Origin: Tenebrio molitor
Lineage: Eukaryota; Arthropoda; Insecta; Coleoptera; Tenebrionidae
Assembly: GCF_963966145.1 (NCBI RefSeq)
Contig: NC_091046.1
Coordinates: forward strand, 19,716,001 to 19,780,000
DNA length: 64,000 nt
Direction: 5' to 3'
Shown: positions 22,718 through 34,077 of the stretch, piece after piece
How the letters are laid out: each line of letters opens with the position of its first letter
How positions within the stretch are numbered: position 1 is the first letter of the stretch
The notes under the pieces: model-generated
What the model was told of the DNA's origin: nothing
Databases searched by the model: none
The model's input: the letters and a program-made list of their open reading frames with translations, nothing else
Translations under genes and position numbers: made by a program

Positions 22718-23384
22718 TAAAAACCTGTAAGAAGTTGCTCCGATGGCAGAACGTCATTAGATTGATTATAGGGCATGCTACAGCAATTAAATCTGCAAGC
22801 AGACACAGCATCTCGATTGTCTGGATTAAATGTAGAAGTAGATGGAATATAATGATAATGAATAACCATTGCTCTCAAACAAAGAACAGAAACAAGATCA
22901 AAACACAGTTTTCCTCTGTGTTCGAACAAGGAATAATTTGTCCGTTGCACAATGTTCCTTCTTTTACCCTCACCTTTGGTGTAGAACGAATGACAGGCCA
23001 GCTGTGTTCAATTTATATGCACATTTATAGAACGAAAGAAAAGGTAATGAAAAAAACCTACATATTTGGTTCCAAATAGGACCACAGTCACCGATGATTT
23101 CTAGCAATAGGACTTTCGCAACGAACAGATAAGGTTTCAGCTTGAACGTGGGGTTCACGATTATATGGGTAAAACAGTTGAAAAAAAGAAAAAAAATCTA
23201 TTTAACAAAGATACAGAGTGTCTATAAAAGAACATATATCAAGAGTCCTGTGGAACTCGAATACATTTGATTTTTGCCGCTTCGTAGCATATTGTGTTAC
23301 CAAATTAAAAAAAACATAGGTTATGTAACTTCATTAATGACAGGTTCTTTGATTTTTACAATAATAGTTATTTGGATCACAAGT

Positions 23385-23500
23385 CCAGAAAATGATATTT
23401 TGCGAGTGTGAGTGATATTGCGTAGCCGAGGTGGTTTAGCCGAGGCGAGCAACACGAGCACTCGCAAAACATTTTCTGGACGTGTAATCCACAAAATTTT
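23385..23500. repeat. Fold-back palindrome
   Basis: TCCAGAAAATGATATTTTGC and GAGTG on the left pair with CACTCGCAAAACATTTTCTG and GA on the right. The centre is rich in GCCGAGG and CGAGC words: TAGCCGAGGTGGTTTAGCCG, then AGGCGAGCAACACGAG. Confidence 0.7.
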
Positions 23501-23547
23501 TCATGCCGACAAATTTAAATCATTTTTAAAAAATAAAAAATTCGTTT

Positions 23548-23635
23548 CACAAGCGGAATCGAACCCGCGACCCTCGCGTCCCTTCGCCGAAACGGAGTCC
23601 GTTCAATGCTGCCTGCCCATTCTCTAGTCAAGGTC
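23548..23635 (-). repeat. tRNA-like sequence, probable SINE head
   Basis: On the minus strand GGTTCGATTCC is a perfect RNA polymerase III B-box. A weak A-box-like TGACTAGAGAATGGG lies about 60 bases upstream. The segment between is GC-rich (GACGCGAGGGTCGCGG). The T-stem does not pair well, so a working tRNA is unlikely and a tRNA-derived SINE or tRNA pseudogene is more plausible. Confidence 0.35.
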
Positions 23636-24511
23636 ACTTTTGTAAGTACTAGGCCGGGAATTTTACGTTCCCGGCGGATTTTGAATCATGCAAAACCGTC
23701 GATAACGGCCGGCGGCATGAAAAAGTAATTAAACGTCTTCATGAAGCAGCAATCCACACTCCAACCTTTGTAGGATGCAATCGGGTTTCTACAAATGCAT
23801 GTGGATTCTCTGAACTCCATATTCTATAGTTTTGTGCTTCGTCCAAGAAAAAAAACTGATGTCTAAGGAAAGTTAATATGAAAATTATTTAATTCAGTTC
23901 ATCATTACGAACCTGTCATCATTCAAATTGTTTATTTCCACTTTCTAAGTAAATGACACTTTATAGGTATTTGTGGTAACTAAGTAAATGGGTAATTACA
24001 GGCAGAGCCCTGTAATATTTAACAGGCACGTAGTAGAGACCTGTAAAGACTTTACAAGGCTCATCAAAAAATAAATAATCAAAACTAATTGAATGATTTT
24101 TTAAAAAAGTTTATTACAAACACAAACAAATTTAACTATCAATTGTTGCAATTACATACGTTAATAATGCATTTTGATCCGTTTCGCAAGTCATTTTCAT
24201 ATCGCTCCTGGGATCGAATCAGTAGAGAGCCGCACTTGCAGCATTGGTAATTCCGTGGTTATTTTCTTGCATTTCAAGAAAATCGCCTTCAAAGTCTTCA
24301 TCGGGCATTAAAGCCATTCTTTCTTTTCTTTCTTTTTGCAACAAATTTCACAAAACTTCTGACAGTATTTTTGTTGTTTATCTCAACACCATGACGACAT
24401 AGGTATAATTGCCCCACCGCCTTTCATTACAAAATTTTTATAAACATAAATAACAATTAAAAAACGAAATTTAAATGCTGAAGGTGGAAATAAAAGTTTG
24501 TATGCAACTCG

Positions 24512-24608
24512 CTTAGCAATTAATCTTTACTGGGCTTACTGGCTTATGGAGACTCGTTCCTTACGTCACTCGTCCAACAAGTGCCAGTGCGCCCGTAAAG
24601 ATTAATTT
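24512..24608. repeat. Fold-back palindrome
   Basis: CTTAGCAATTAATCTTTACT and GGGC on the left pair with GCCCGTAAAGATTAATTTAC and TAAG on the right. The centre is GACTCGTTCCTTACGTCACT and CGTCC, which fits the shared CTCG/CGAG centre. Confidence 0.7.
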
Positions 24609-25050
24609 ACTAAGCTCGTCACATAAATAACTATTAAAAACCAGTTGCAGTATTCTAAGCGCCTCTCAGAATCACCTGGTTGAAGTTCTTGAAGTGTTGT
24701 GATTTTGTATGGGTAGAAGTTCAGGTTTTTCCTAACAAATTTCTGACAAGTGGAGAGTAGTACATCAGCCTGAAGGGATAACTTCCTTAGGGACTTTTCT
24801 GAGCTTTGTTCCATTCGTTTTTCATTTTTTCATTCACTCGCGATCTTCCTACACTTTTACCTTTTTCAACATTTCTAGTTGCCACAAATCAATCCACAAT
24901 CATTCTGACGGCTGCAATTAAATTTGCTTCCATGATGTTGTCATGTCGAAATTTTCCCAAAAATTCTTCCTTGCAAATCCTATTCTGCAGGGTACCATTT
25001 CGGTAATACGACATCAGAATGAAGGTGTTTTGCTCTAGCGATAAAACCAT
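24602..25050 (-). pseudogene. Mariner-type transposase, N-terminal part, broken
   Basis: On the minus strand the start ATG at 25048-25050 opens MVLSLEQNTFIL and YYRNGTLQN, the first helix of an insect mariner DNA-binding domain. After a frame break comes RKLSLQADVLLSTCQKFVRK and then LNFYPYKITTLQELQPGDSE, followed by RRLEYCNWF. The second half of the bipartite HTH of these transposases normally reads SVRRLSQQxGxSxSTVxRxL and LxLYPYKxxxxQEL. The frame ends at 24602 and no catalytic segment remains. An in-frame TGA and a TAA are present. The start region is identical in layout to that at 35283. Confidence 0.8.
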
Positions 25051-25748
25051 TGGGGTTTACTGAAAAGATGCTGATTACTTACTGTAAACGTATGAAAATA
25101 AATGTCTTACCTTCGCTACTTCGTGACTTGTTTTTGGTATCCAAATTTCACACTTATACGGAAAAACGTTTTAGTCTTGATAGACTGTAGAAGAAAATTA
25201 TAAGTAAAATAACTAAGACGCCGCACTCACTCGACGACGACTCGCGGCGATTTCCGTTTTCCGCCGAAAACCAAAAAGTTCCGGTTGGGAGGGCCGAAAC
25301 TATAAAATGGGGGAACCAGTGAAGATCAAGGTTTTTTCTTGAGTCCTTTCCGTCGATTTGTCGCGGTTTTGTCGTCAGATCTGTGCAGGAATGTATAGGG
25401 GGCTGAAAGGGGTGAGTGGTTGAGCGTCGGGAAAAGGGTGTGGAGACGTCGAGGATCCGAAGAGAGAGAGAAGGACAGGAGCGCCGAGAAGTCCGAACCC
25501 AGACGCCGGAGAGCGAATTTGCGGGTCCTCGACGGGAGCTACCAGAAGGGCCGAACGCCAAGGAGCGGAACCAAATTCCACGCCCGGATTTCGTTGTTCA
25601 CAGCGATCCCGTAGGAGTCCCCGAGGAATACACAATACACCGAGGAGACGACAGCCCGGGACGACCAACACCAAGACGAGGGTGCCAAACAAACAAAATT
25701 CTCCTATGGGAAGTAGGGCGATTTTCCGGCCCTTATCTTTTCTTAAAA

Positions 25749-26513
25749 AAAAAAAACAAAAGAATGTGTCACTCGGCACCGTTTATTTTCACGAAACAGA
25801 AGCGCCAAACTGGGCGCACGGTAACACATTTCACAGTATTGGAGTATGACTAAGCCTATCTAATTTAAGATTACCTACATTTACTTAGATCTGTTTATCC
25901 TTACTACTATGCAACTAGATTTCTAACACGTCCGTTTCGCACCTATTACACCAAACATCCGTTCGCAGGACGTTCAGGTTTTGTCACTTGCACTAGGGCA
26001 TCGGCTTCTGAAATGAAGGGTGTAAGCGACTGTGGTCCTAATTCAGGGGATTTCGGTCATTGGACCATTCCATTCACACATTAGGCCTGAAACGCCCGAT
26101 GATCGCAGGATCGGACAGAGGAATCAGATTGGGGGCTATCGACCATTCACCCCATTCACCAGCCAGATTTCTTCTGGCTGCGTCAAAAACAGGGCACTCA
26201 TAAATCCGGTGCATGGGGTCGTCCAGCTGTTGGCATCCGGGGCAGAAACCACTTTGGGGTTTACCAATTCTTCGGAGGTGGCAGCCCATGTTGCCGTGGC
26301 CCATCAGGACTTGTGACCTGTCGTGCCTGTGCTCCAGAAGGGGTGACTCGGGAACTTCCGGGATGAATTGGTGCGTAGTGCGGCCGTTGCTGGAGTGCTC
26401 CCATCTCGCCTGCCATGTGTCTCAGGTTTTGATTTCCAGTTACTGCCTGATGTGCCGAAGGGAGATAAAGTCCCTCCTAGAGATGCGTTCGTCCATGAAA
26501 GGTGCCGAGTTTA
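25749..26513 (-). mobile_element. Truncated LINE inserted in the LTR-like repeat
   Basis: The segment is absent from copy 2 at the matching position and is flanked by similar ATCTTTTCTT words, which look like a target-site duplication. It encodes a non-LTR reverse-transcriptase tail on the minus strand. A run of A on the plus strand at the low-coordinate edge does not fit the usual 3' poly(A) for that direction, so the exact edges are uncertain. Confidence 0.6.
26074..26425 (-). pseudogene. C-terminal tail of a non-LTR retrotransposon polymerase
   Basis: Minus-strand reading gives ARWEHSSNGRTTHQFIPEVP, then QVLMGHGNMGCHLRRIGK and CPGCQQLDDPMHRIYECP. The order W-x-x-S-x-x-GR-x-T, Q-V-L-x-GHG and the C-x2-C...H...C knuckle is the standard end of polyproteins in R1/Jockey-group LINEs, downstream of the reverse transcriptase. 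The frame runs to a TGA at 26074-26076. Upstream of the W the frame contains stop codons, so only the tail survives. Confidence 0.8.
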
Positions 26514-27129
26514 TCTATCTTTTCTTTAGTTTCACGCTTCCTAGCCAATTTTTTTTTTATAATTCTTTTTGTAAACGGGTTAGTGTTATCTACTCGCCGG
26601 CGACCTCGCCTGCGAACGGGAACGGGCCGATTTTTTTTTTTCGTTCCCTTTTTATTGTTCTTATCTTTTGTGTCCTGGTTCGCCGCGAGATTTCTTTTCA
26701 CTTTCTTTTATAAGGCTTTTCTTATGCGGCGAAGCCGAGGACGGACTCGGGCTTTGCTTCCGTTTTCCAAAAATTTTTTTTTATGGTTCAAGAAGTAGAA
26801 ATTTTCGTGATCATTTTCTTTCCTTGGCGATGACACAAGTGGTCCGCTATAGATCATTTATTGGAAATAGCATATACCAAGAATCCTTTTTACGATTATT
26901 AGACTTGTACTCTTAGGCCAGTGTGAATAAACCACTTTTACCCAATTTCACGTGAAAGTTTCATTCTCCCGGCTACCAAGCAATTCGTCACCACCCTCCT
27001 TCTTAAGGGATCGCACCCTCGAGCTACCTCCAGGAGATCTCGACCGAAGTCAAAGAAAAAGAAAATCATTATTAAGGGGAGTTTCTCTCAACGAGAACAT
27101 TGAGCAACAAAAATAAAATAATAATAACG

Positions 27130-28790
27130 TAACAAACCTATAGGTTCTAGATAAAGACCATATTAATTATTACTTGTTAAACAATTGAACGTCTGAACAC
27201 ATTTAAATTGTAAGTTATACCTACCATTACATCGATAAAAAAAAAACATTTACAAAAAGAAAAAAGAATTGCTGAAAGACTGTAGCTTGAAATAAACTTA
27301 ATATGGTCGTTGTTTGTAGATTATTTTGTTTACACGATAATTAAGTTTCCTATATGATTTAAATAAATCAAAGCATATAGCACACATCTTCAAGAAAAGC
27401 AGCAATAACCAACCGGGTTCTCATTTCGAAGCACTATGTTTAAGTGTTTTTGATCTTATTACTACGTTTTTCGTATCCCACCTTCACCCGGCGGCACGGC
27501 AATTTTGCCGGAGTACATACACTATTACGGATATTACTATCAAGTAATAGTGCAGTGCTTAACATAATTACCGGCGTCTCGCCTCCGCATTTTGACTTTG
27601 TTGTGTATTATGTTCTGTGTCAATGTTAAGGAACCTCCTCACGATGTGACATGAGTATAATAATATACCTTTTTGAATTTCAACTACCAATGTGTTATTT
27701 AAATCCAGAATTTTTAAATTTTTAAAAAGAGATTGCGGTACTATTCCCGTTGCTGAAATTACAAGTGGTAAAATCGAAATTTTTTCTAAACACCAAAGAT
27801 TTCTCATAGCAACTGAGAGCTCTAAATATTTATTAATTTTTTTGTTATATGTCTGTGTTATATTATGTGAATTTGGAACAGCTATATCTAAAAGATATGC
27901 TTGCTTTTGTTACTATTTATTAAAGTAAATATATCATTAAAGCAATACATGTCCATAAAGTGTAGAATTTTGCAGAATAACTTGTTACTTTGGAGGATAC
28001 AATTTTTTTATGTTTCGTATATAATAATACAAAACCGATTCTTGGCCAGCAAAAAAAGTAATCGCTATTTATCGCCCCCGTAAATTCCGACTTTATCCTG
28101 ATAACGACGCTATTCTCCTGTAATGTACACCGCGTCTGCGTGTGGTCACTAGATCTCATGCTGTCTGACTGCAGTTCCACACTAAATACATGACAATTTA
28201 TATATATTTCTATTACATTAATAACTGCCTTTAATATCGTAAACTTTGGGTTTTGCATGGAATGTTCATTTATGCTGAAGTGTGAGCATAAACCCAGGGT
28301 TTTAATGGTTTTATTAAATACGCGGACGCCTTCGTGCATATCGTAAATTTTATTTTTGTTTCAGAAGCAATAATATTGTTAAATGATGATATTATAGGTG
28401 AAGGTTTTAGTTTCGTACCTTATAGGATATTTCACTACATTCAAAAATTATCTAAATGTCAGGAGAATTATTTCACGGTGACCATGTAGACTGAAATATT
28501 TTTATTTCTCAATATTTCACAGAGAAAGACTTTAAAATCTTGTTATGTGGTGCTTCACACTGCACTTCTCCCGTAGCAAAGTAAGAAACCACTCTTTTCA
28601 CAACACTACAACATAATTCTTAAAGATACGAAAGAATGTACATTTAAGTAGTTTTATCGTAAAATATGAAAAAGTCAAGCTTATTTTAAATTAACTGTTC
28701 GCCGGGTTTCACGCCGGTGGATTCTTTGGCAATAAGTATTACAGAAATTATGTATTAGTGAGAAGACAATCTTTATTATAACAAAGCTTA
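27130..28790. other. AT-rich stretch without recognisable gene
   Basis: Many short overlapping frames are present on both strands, none with a recognisable motif. CACCCGGCGGCACGGCAATT at about 27486 resembles CACCCGGCGACACGGCATTC at about 22096, which hints at a dispersed repeat around 22050-22210 and 27450-27660. Confidence 0.4.
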
Positions 28791-28796
28791 AGTATA

Positions 28797-28994
28797 ACCG
28801 GTCTATTTTTTTTAATTTGGGGTCGAAGTTGGCGTTGAAGAGTCGATTGTGAATGCACTATACTCTATACTGATAAGTACTGATAACAGATCACGGATCA
28901 GCTGTTTAAATCTTACGCTTTTACACGAGTGGAGCGTTCTCAATCGACTCTTCAACTCCAACTTCGACGCCAAATTTAAAAAAAAAACACCCTT
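28797..28994. mobile_element. Short inverted-repeat element (family A, copy 2)
   Basis: It has the same ends (GTCGAAGTTGGCGTTGAAGA) and the same centre (ATCACGGATCAGCTGTTTAA) as the element at 157-329. The arms include a run of T on the left and of A on the right. There is no coding frame. Confidence 0.8.
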
Positions 28995-29853
28995 TACTTA
29001 CCTATCACATCGTGCGATCAAATAAATTTCATATTAAGGCAGGCGTTGCAAACTTATAGTATGTCTGTGATTAAACAAGAACTTCAAGTTTGAATTGGGC
29101 ACTAAACCTCTACTTAAAGGTGAAAGCTGTAGTTCAGAAACATTGAATTATTATTAACTAAAGTCTACAACAAATGTTGAATGTCACCTTCTTGAAGACA
29201 AATTCTGGGCTCTTCATTTCAATGCGTTAAACAAATGTTGTAAAATTTGTGGTGACTTGTTCAACTCCTCAACTATTAAAACAATTCGTTCTCCAACAAT
29301 TGAACAAAAAAGTCCAATATCGTCAAATCACACGAACGTCTCCACGCTATTCGGACCGAATTGCACTGAAATTTTGAAAATAGCTCTACACTATGAATTG
29401 ACCTGATCAAAATGGTAGATATTGAAAAGATAATTCATGAAAATCTTTGACTACCCAGAATTCATCTGGTGGTTAGGTTGAATACTACGTTGAATAGCTC
29501 TTATGACCTCGTCATTGTCATAAAAATTAAGTTGTGCGTAATAGGGAAGTTGGTGGTCTTTAGCTTCTATTAAGCTCCGTGATATAAGTTTTCATGAATT
29601 ACGAAGTGGTAAGGACCTTGTTGCTGTTGCATTAATCCAAGCTTTCGACATAATGATTACTAATGTGGATGTTGAGTTGAAGGGGCGAATATTTTCACAA
29701 AAGTTGCAGAATTTTATATTGTTTTGTATTAGGAACGAAAAGTCATTATGGTGTAGAACCGCTTTAGAACCGGCCATGGCAAATGCAATAAAATGCTGTT
29801 TCATTGGAACATTCGTGAAAACCCCTTTTGTGTAATGCGGTACAAAAAAATAA

Positions 29854-29955
29854 ACCATCCAACACATTGTCGAAGAATGTCCCCTTACTAAATTCCAGCA
29901 AGGGTTCTCCGAACTTCATCTACTTACCGAAACCGCCCTAAATTGGCTACAATAA
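29854..29955 (+). pseudogene. C-terminal scrap of a LINE polymerase with its 3' tail
   Basis: The frame reads TIQHIVEECPLTKFQQGF and ends ETALNWLQ with a TAA. The H-I-x-E-x-C-P pattern is the last knuckle of many insect LINE polymerases, and the A-L-N-W-L end is usual. A short 3' part with (TTA)n at about 29971-29985 follows. It is heavily truncated at the 5' side. Confidence 0.7.
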
Positions 29956-30247
29956 ATTAAAAACATATAATTTATTATTATTATTTTGTGAATTTCGGAT
30001 TTTAATTGTATTTTTCTTCATACGAATTACGAATATACAGCGTGAACATAAAGTTTGGAACAAAATTCATAATAACGTAATGTGATGTTTTTTAAAAATC
30101 ACTCGGACAGGTCGATTTTATTTTGAAAAATGCCATCCTGTGACGTGCAACTTGTTTAAATAACAACACTGCTTTTTGCGCAATGACGTCATCACCAATT
30201 TTTTTAAATGACAACCCCCACTTTTTTCTTCTCTTTTTGATAGACCC

Positions 30248-30597
30248 TTCTACTACCTAAACGACGAATGAAAAAAATTGGTACCTTACATAACAATTTT
30301 TTTGAGTAAATGGCAATTTTTTTATAGGGGTATTTAAAACAGAAGGTTTATTTTAATCGACCAAATAATTGTACAAAGGTCCGTAAGTGCCAAATAGTTG
30401 GCAGGGAATAATTTGAACATTTGCGTTAAACTTTATTGTTAACCTTAGATGGTTGTTTGTATTTGTTTGAGGTCAATTAAAATGTTTACATTAAAAATTA
30501 AATTAATATTTTAAAATAAAATTTGCCATTTTCTCAAAAAAAAAAAATTGTTATCTAAGGTACCAATTTTTTTCATTCATCGTTTAGGTAGTAGTAC
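30248..30597. mobile_element. 350-bp inverted-repeat element
   Basis: The ends CTACTACCTAAACGACGAAT and their inverse (ATTCATCGTTTAGGTAGTAG) continue through AAAAAAATTGGTACCTTA for about 55 bp. No coding frame is present. Confidence 0.85.
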
Positions 30598-31530
30598 TAT
30601 GAATTTTGTTCACATTGTATATATTATCACAATACTGCAAGAACCCTCCAGTTTATTAATCGCTTTCAGACAAAATGGCGAAGATAAGAGTGTCGGAAAA
30701 TCTTGTCATCTTGTCAAACATTTCAGATGTGAATAAATAACAGCAAATCAATGAGCTAAGTGGGACGAACAACTTTGAGGATCACCTGTTGTAACCAAGT
30801 TCTTTACGGCACGTTTCATTGATGGCGTTATACAACCATAAAGAAAAATAAATTAAAAAAAAATATCTATACAATTTGAATGGGCATTAGTAATTGATGA
30901 TGATTAACTTCAAAATGGGGAGTATAAATTCATAGAACGTAATTCAGAATTAACATTTCCGATTTTAAGGTTAAGTCTTGGATAAGGGAATGATTAGTAA
31001 TGTTAATTCACGCACGACCAACCAAAAATGTTAAGTTTTTCTGTCATTCGAGGTTATGTTTGGTTTTTATCGTTAATTTTTTTTTGAATTTCATCATGAA
31101 TCTTTGATAAAATTTGTAAAGTGATGGTAAAATAGTGTCTGCAACTTTTATTGAAAAACTTTTAGTCCCTTTTGTTCGAAAAATATAAACATTTGTATAA
31201 GGCATTATTGGCTCAATCGTTACCTATTGTACCTATTGTTACCTACTGTAAGTAGATATCACAATACAAAATACGTTTCAACGTGTCGATACTTGATTTA
31301 AATATTTAGTTCAAAATAGAGAACAAACTAATGCATATTGCTCAGTCAGTATCGATACACAACGTATAAGAAAGATTGCTATAAATGGTAATAATAGCAG
31401 GAGAACAGGATACTAGAAAATCCATGGCTTGAAGACCCACTGTAGGGTAGAAAGTTAGCCAATAATAGAGCATGTGTGTGGTAGCCTAATTTCGGTCGAT
31501 TTTTTATATTTTGGATCCCACATCAAAGTA

Positions 31531-31764
31531 CAGGGTTATTTATTATAAATGATTGTCCCATCGCAGTTGGCGTTGAAAACCCACACAAATTTTGGATGTG
31601 CCGCCGCCTCCCAACGTTAGACAAACTAGTAGACAGATTTCTACTACCGCCAGTATCGCTACCTAACATGAGTGTTATGTGTAATGAGGCTTGCGGCACA
31701 TTCTACTACGTCACCAACGCCAACTGCGATGGGACAATCATTTATAATAACATTAATAACCCTG
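31531..31764. mobile_element. 234-bp inverted-repeat element (family G, short form)
   Basis: The ends are CAGGGTTATTTATTATAAAT and the inverse of CAGGGTTATTAATGTTATTA, then both carry GATTGTCCCATCGCAGTTGG and CGTTG. TA flanks both sides. Interior pieces (GGATGTGCCGCC, TAGTTTGTCTAACGTTG inverted, CTACTACCGCC) match the two ends of the 59.0-60.8 kb element, so this looks like its internal-deletion derivative. Confidence 0.85.
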
Positions 31765-31924
31765 TATAAACTCCCACAAATTAGATGTCTCAACATCAAC
31801 AGCATATTTAAGTGCTGACCCCCAGAAAATCAGTGCTTTCTTCGTTTCTTAGGTTCTAGGGATACAATAAAATCCTTCTTCTTCCTCCTTCTTTTCGAAT
31901 ATTTGATCAATGATCATCATGGAC

Positions 31925-32895
31925 ACGACCGCGGCGATTTCCGTTTTCCGCCGAAAACCAAACCCCGTTTGGAGGGGCGAAACTATTAAACGGGAGAACC
32001 AGTGTTCATGGAGGCATTTTTTGTCGATTTGTCGCGATTTGGTCGTGAAATCTGTGCAGGAGTGCATAGGGGGCGGAAAAGGTGAGTGGTTGAGCGTCGA
32101 AGGACCGAACGCCAGGGAGCGGAACCAAATTCCACGCCCGGATTTCGTCGTTTACCGCGATCCCGCGAAAGTCCCCCAAGGCACCTGAGGCGACCACAAT
32201 CCAAGACGACTAAGGCCAGGACGAGGGTGACAAGCGAAAAATTTTTACCTACGGGAAGTCGGACGATTTTCCGAACTTTTCTTTCCTTGTCATTAGTTTC
32301 ACGCTTTCTAGCCAGATTTTTTAAATAATTATTTTATAAACGGGTTAGTGTTATCGGCTCGCCGGCGACCTCACCTGTGAACGGCTGAACGGGCCGATAA
32401 AAAAATGTTTTTTGTTGTTCTTATCTCTTGTGTCCTTTTCCGCCGCGCGATTTGTCTTCATTTTCCTTTCCATGACTTTTCTTTTGCGGCGAAGCCCGCG
32501 GGAAGTAGCGCCGAGGACGGACTCGGGCTTCGCCTTCGTTTTCCGATAATTTTTTTAATGGGTCAAGAAGTAGAAATTTTCGTTGGTCGTTTTTCTTTCG
32601 TGGACGCGGCGAGGAGATAAGCGGTTTGCCAGATCATTTATCGGAAATAGCATATATCGGGAATCCTTCTTTTATTATTATCAGAACTGTACTCTTAGAA
32701 CCTAACTACTACCTAACTTCACGTGAAAGTTTCATTCTCCCGGCTACCGGACAGGTCGTCACCACCCTCCCTCCTCACGGATCGCACCCTCGAGCTACCA
32801 CCAGACCAGAAGATTTCGACCGAAGTCAAAGAAAAAGAAAATCGTTATTAACGGGAGTTTCTCTCAACGAGAACAATAAGCAAAAAATATCGTAA
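31925..32895 (+). mobile_element. LTR-like repeat, copy 2
   Basis: It shows the same landmarks as copy 1: GCGGCGATTTCCGTTTTCCG, ACTATTAAAC in place of the TATA-like box, GGTGAGTGGTTGAGCGTCG, GGCTCGCCGGCGACCTCACC, and the end TTTCTCTCAACGAGAAC with GTAACA. It lacks about 110 bp present in copy 1 and does not have the LINE insert. No protein-coding gene is evident inside; the open frames reflect the high GC content. Confidence 0.65.
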
Positions 32896-33244
32896 CAATA
32901 ATACCCAAGTTATGTTTGAGGTAAAATGTAATTGAAATTGAAACAATCTCAGGGTACGTCAAATATAGAAAACTTCAAATGCGATCATGTGTAAAAATGA
33001 AATCAGTATTTAATAGAATAATTACTAATAGTACTTAAAATCAACTGTATTAAAGGATGTAAATGTATCTAACTGATCAAATACTCGTAGATCAAGGTTG
33101 TGAACTACGAGAATAATGACGCAGAAGTACTAAATGGTATGACTCTATTAACCTTACATTTTATCTAGTAAACGTTACTCTACTTTACATACCGTGCGAT
33201 CAACAATTATTTACAACAAAGAAGGCTTTGAAATTTTCGACGTA

Positions 33245-33637
33245 CAGTTAATTTCAAAATTATAGAGTACACCTAATTTTCTACAGTGTAAAATGCACTT
33301 ACATTTTTTGTCAAAGATCAATGTTAATTTTGACAAACAAAATGCCTAATCTAACCGAATACACGAAAGTGGTCATTCTTTCTAAATGAGAAGAAGGGTG
33401 TTCGATCCGGAGGGTAGCCCAATATTATAACATCGCGAAGAGCACCGTGTAGAGAGGATAAAACAAACAATATTATGGTGCTCTAAAATATCAGCGACAT
33501 TTATGTTGTCAGACTTACCTAACCTATATAAAAATATGACGTCCAAATTTCAAAAAGGCATCTTCACATGTTGAAAAAACTGTAATAAATAGACTTCTTG
33601 ATTTTTGAGGTGTACTCGATAATTTTGAAATTAACTG
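33245..33637 (+). mobile_element. 393-bp Tc1-like element with transposase head
   Basis: The ends CAGTTAATTTCAAAATTATA and the inverse of CAGTTAATTTCAAAATTATC continue through GAGTACACCT. TA flanks both sides (33243-33244 and 33638-33639). A short transposase N-terminus remains inside, so this is an internally deleted copy. Confidence 0.85.
33342..33467 (+). pseudogene. Tc1-like transposase N-terminus, broken
   Basis: The frame opens MPNLTEYTKVVILSK, then after a TGA reads EEGCSIRRVAQYYNIAKSTV and a TAG. The L-T-E-x(5)-I and EEG-x-S-I-R-x-V-A-x(5)-I-x-x-S-T-V order is the first helix-turn-helix of Tc1-type transposases. Nothing of the catalytic domain remains within the element. Confidence 0.8.
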
Positions 33638-33892
33638 TATGTCGACAGATCTCTGGAATGTATGGAAGTATTTTCGGTTGCATATACCTGTTTCAATTTA
33701 AATTTGGAAAATTTTGCCGAAACTCGACCAAACAGGCAACAACGCTGTATGCCCATTCTCCGTTATTGAAAACACCATTACGAAAGAGGAATCAGAAATC
33801 TCTTATGTTCTGAAGTAAAAACCATTTTTGCGTTAAAATTTGATTCATGGTGACAGTTATTTGACGTTTATTAGCTGAGTTAGGTTAAGGTA

Positions 33893-34077
33893 CACTGCTG
33901 TACAGAAAAATCGCGTACACCTATTTTTCACTGTGTTAAGTTGGTCTAGATTGGTTTTGACGTTTTATTTGTCAGTGTCAAACAACTGTTGCAAAATCAA
34001 TATTTACAAAGCACAAAATACTGGAAAACTTGATTGTTTGATTTTTGAAGTGTACGAGATTTTTCTGCACAGCAGTG
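33893..34077. mobile_element. 185-bp inverted-repeat element
   Basis: The ends CACTGCTGTACAGAAAAATC and the inverse of CACTGCTGTGCAGAAAAATC continue to GTACAC. TA flanks both sides. The inner part (GATTTTTGAAGTGTAC) resembles that of the element at 33245-33637, suggesting the same Tc1-like lineage. Confidence 0.85.

Larger units (their letters stand above)
23213..25223 (-). mobile_element. Mariner family A, inverted copy, interrupted
   Basis: The low-coordinate edge (23213-23370) is the inverse of the right end of the element at 34961-35822, including GTGTCTATAAAAGAACATAT and TTGATTTTTGCCGCTTCG. The high-coordinate part (24602-25223) matches, inverted, that element's 5' half. The middle (about 23371-24600) is unrelated to the other copy and holds a palindrome and a tRNA-like sequence. 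The true left end is lost where the LTR-like repeat starts near 25224. The two parts could also be separate insertions. Confidence 0.65.
25224..27125 (+). mobile_element. LTR-like repeat, copy 1, carrying an inserted LINE scrap
   Basis: It is shared with 31925-32895 in the same orientation. Conserved landmarks are GCGGCGATTTCCGTTTTCCG, a TATA-like ACTATAAAAT, GTCGATTTGTCGCG, AGGGGTGAGTGGTTGAGCG (a 5' splice-site-like GGTGAGT), TTAGTGTTATC, GCATATA and the end TTTCTCTCAACGAGAAC with GTAACA. Without the insert it is about 1.1 kb. It has a segment of roughly 110 bp (about 25430-25545) missing from copy 2. GC content is well above its neighbours. A TATA-like box, a donor-like site and a sharp end near GTAACA suggest a solo LTR or another promoter-bearing repeat. 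No primer-binding site or pol gene is seen. Confidence 0.6.

Noticed and set aside
25154..25853. Overlapping long frames on both strands (up to 145 codons) with arginine/proline-rich products
   Set aside because: They lie in the GC-rich LTR-like repeat, overlap each other on both strands, and show no domain; high GC content explains the lack of stops.
27480..27660. Possible protein similarity between 22050-22210 and 27450-27660 on the minus strand
   Set aside because: There is only a 20-base similarity (CACCCGGCG...CACGGCA) plus loosely aligned residues; not enough to call a gene.
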